Assembly (NCBI GenBank): GCA_031269135.1
Contig: JAISZP010000009.1
Location: 1 to 7,116, forward strand
Direction of reading: 5' to 3'
Source: Deltaproteobacteria bacterium
GTDB taxonomy: Bacteria; Desulfobacterota; Desulfarculia; Adiutricales; Adiutricaceae
DNA: 7,116 bases
Shown: positions 5,892 through 7,116 of the stretch, one piece after another
Numbering within the stretch: position 1 is the stretch's first letter
Layout: every line of letters starts with the position of its first letter
The notes under the pieces: generated by a model
What the model was told of the DNA's origin: nothing
The model's database searches: none
The model's input: the letters and a program-made list of their open reading frames with translations, nothing else
Translations under genes and position numbers: made by a program

Positions 5892-6390
5892 ATTAAAGCA
5901 GAAAAAGTAAATTTATATCTTTATTTTGAGTGTTTAGCAAGCAATAATTGACAGCATTGCCAGTATTTTTTTGATAAACAAGCTAATATATGGCGATAAA
6001 TGCAATATAATAGCGTAAAGCTTTGGATTAGATGTTGAAAGAATGGTTAAGCGTAATATTTTGATTTTTTTACTATTAATTTTGTCAATTTAAAACTGCT
6101 TGTTTTGGTGGTATTGTTGGACGAAAAGTGATAATCTGGCAACAGGGAGCGAGCATAAGATTCTGGCTGATAAGGTTAATTCTGGAAAAGGCTTTACCTC
6201 CGCCTATAGGTATCTCTGGAAGCTGTGACTACTGTGTTGAGATGAGCGTAACGACTTTTAGCGAAAGTATTGCTGGAGTCTTTGTTGGCTGGACTTATTT
6301 CGGCTTACACTTCGATCGTATCACTGGCTAGCTCTTTGACGTCATCAGAGGAGAACATTTCCATGATTACGCCTCATTTAAAATAACCCA

Positions 6391-6414
6391 CCACAGGCCG
6401 TGAAGCCTGAGTGG
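6391..6414. repeat. Small stem-loop upstream of the PIN remnant
   Basis: CCAC-AGGC, loop CGTGAA, then GCCT-GA-GTGG gives an 8-bp stem with a two-base bulge. It stands out as a GC-rich island in AT-rich surroundings, about 135 bases before the PIN remnant. No T run follows, so it is not a clear terminator. No RNA family is recognised. Confidence 0.35.
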
Positions 6415-6548
6415 ATAGAGAAAAGATATAAGTACTTTTATATTTGTAAAGCAATATATATTTATAATTAAATGAACGACATCAATTTAATAGGCAAATC
6501 ATATTTGAATTAAGTAATACAATGCTTTGATCGTAAAATAGTAAACTT

Positions 6549-7020
6549 ATGAAAAGACACCGATTATATCTAGAAACAACAATTTTCAACTATTATTTCG
6601 ATGATAAATATCCAGGTCATAGTTCCACAAAAAAATCTTTGAAAGCATAGGTCGAGGAATAAATGATGGTTATGCTTCTACTTATGTAGATTATGAATTA
6701 AAACTAGGCCTGAGCCAAAACGAAGTAATATGTTAGCGTTAATTAATAAATTTAATATTACAGTCTTACAATAGAATGATGAGATATTAGAACTTGCAAA
6801 TCTCTACATTAAAGAGGCTATTATACCAGAAAAATTTCGTTATGATGCTTATCATATAGCTACTGCAACAGTACATGGCTTAGATTGCTTACTAACTTTT
6901 AATTTAAAGCATCTTAACAAAAAGAGAACAAAAGAAATGGTTTCATCAGTTAATTTTCGTGAAGGATACAAAAATATTTATATTTGCTTTCCCATAGAGG
7001 TGTTAGATCATGAAGACTAA
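6549..7020 (+). pseudogene. PIN-domain (VapC-type) toxin gene, frameshifted
   Basis: PIN-domain proteins are Mg-dependent ribonucleases, commonly the toxins of VapBC-type toxin-antitoxin pairs. Three frames together rebuild one protein of about 157 residues, near normal PIN length. Frame A (6549-6650) starts MKRHRLYLETTIFNYYFD, the typical first strand and helix with acidic E9. Frame B (from 6635) gives IFESIGRGINDGYASTYVDYEL. Frame C (6712-7020) gives EPKRSNMLALINKF, then ELANLYIKEAIIPEKFRYDA, HIATATVHGLDCLLTFN and a C-terminal GYKNIYICFPIEVL. Lesions are a shift at the A run 6629-6635, a shift at about 6704-6712, and TAG 6772-6774 inside frame C. The acidic residues E9, E of 'DYEL' and D of 'RYDAYHIA' survive. 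No SD is visible before ATG 6549. Several independent lesions make a functional toxin unlikely unless the base calls are wrong. Confidence 0.85.
6997..7002 (+). promoter_or_regulatory. Ribosome binding site of the small gene after the PIN remnant
   Basis: GAGGTG lies 7 bases before ATG 7010, within the last codons of the PIN remnant. It is the clearest Shine-Dalgarno match in the AT-rich right part and supports 7010 as a true start. Confidence 0.6.
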
Positions 7021-7116
7021 GAATACTATAGAAGAGCAACTTGATGCTATCCGCATTGATTTTTATGAGAAGACTAAGAATATGTCTAACGCAGAAATAA
7101 TTGCATTTCTTGAAAA
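7010..7116 (+). CDS. Small protein, putative partner of the PIN toxin (partial)
   Basis: The frame opens at ATG 7010 and is still open at the window end (35 complete codons). It starts MKTKNTIEEQLDAIRIDFYE, then KTKNMSNAEIIAFLE: hydrophilic, lysine/glutamate-rich and probably helical. It overlaps the PIN remnant by 11 bases (ATGAAGACTAA holds both start and stop), the tight coupling expected of a toxin-antitoxin pair. I recall small, uncharacterised proteins of this style beside YLETTIF-type PIN genes, but cannot name the family. A DNA-binding antitoxin fold cannot be confirmed from this fragment. Unlike its neighbour it shows no lesion in the visible part, so it may be intact. Confidence 0.6.
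   Translation, partial: MKTKNTIEEQLDAIRIDFYEKTKNMSNAEIIAFLE

Larger units (their letters stand above)
5843..6548. other. AT-rich region of about 700 bp without an identifiable gene
   Basis: Base composition drops sharply in GC compared with the genes to the left, and stops are dense in all frames over 5843-6115. Scattered promoter-like words occur (TTGACA at 5948-5953, TATAAT at 6006-6011), but none pairs at standard spacing with a good partner. A less AT-rich patch at about 6119-6335 holds a GTG-started frame (6128-6331, plus, 67 codons) and, opposite, a minus frame (6194-6364) broken by one TAA at 6305-6307. Neither product resembles a family I know. The rest, 6420-6548, shows nothing beyond AT-rich sequence. 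It is best read as eroded intergenic or former gene DNA. Confidence 0.6.

Noticed and set aside
5948..6011. Promoter from TTGACA (5948) or TATAAT (6006)
   Set aside because: Neither word has a suitable partner at 16-18 bases and no gene follows; such words are common by chance in AT-rich DNA.
6128..6331. Plus-strand small protein gene (67 codons, GTG start)
   Set aside because: No SD and no recognisable family; the opposite strand is nearly as open. Kept only as a note in the AT-rich region entry.

Overview
The window suggests a Deltaproteobacterium in the broad sense (Desulfobacterota/Myxococcota grade). The main evidence is the gene order pheT - ihfA-like - MerR-type regulator, which I associate with that group, and moderately GC-balanced coding DNA with family-typical proteins. 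pheT followed by an IHF gene is also seen in enteric bacteria, so the placement is an inference. Two decayed accessory genes and an AT-rich, gene-poor right third suggest a genome that is losing genes, as host-restricted lineages do, but nothing here proves that lifestyle.

Left and centre (1-5380) is a compact, co-oriented plus-strand block. It begins with the last 43 codons of a probable 2-isopropylmalate synthase (leuA). A good sigma-70-type promoter (TTGAAG, 17 bp, TACAAT) follows, then pheT (phenylalanyl-tRNA synthetase beta), which carries an unusual Ser/Gly-rich insertion. After a 140-base gap with three tandem 16-bp repeats comes an integration-host-factor/HU family gene. The next gene overlaps it by 23 bases and encodes a MerR-type regulator with a long acidic linker and a C-terminal helix. 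Then comes a CheR-like SAM-dependent methyltransferase with a helical C-terminal extension. No SD is seen before the methyltransferase, and a TATAAT lies just before its ATG. pheS is not next to pheT in this window.

Right side (5381-7116) is a decay zone. At 5382-5842 on the minus strand lies a broken Sel1-like repeat gene, recognised by 36-residue repeats (107-108 bp period) spread over shifting frames. Next comes about 700 bp of AT-rich DNA with no gene I can identify; it is entered through an imperfect inverted repeat and holds one less AT-rich patch. At 6549-7020 (plus) is a PIN-domain (VapC-type) toxin remnant with two frameshifts and an in-frame stop. A small gene overlaps its 3' end, has a good ribosome binding site, and runs off the window; its position suggests it is the toxin's partner.

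Together, the left block combines translation (PheT), nucleoid architecture (IHF-like), transcriptional control (MerR-like) and a protein-methyltransferase-like enzyme of unknown target. The right block looks like eroding accessory DNA. I do not see a clearly new multi-gene system. The most open question is the CheR-like protein attached to the pheT-ihfA-merR block.
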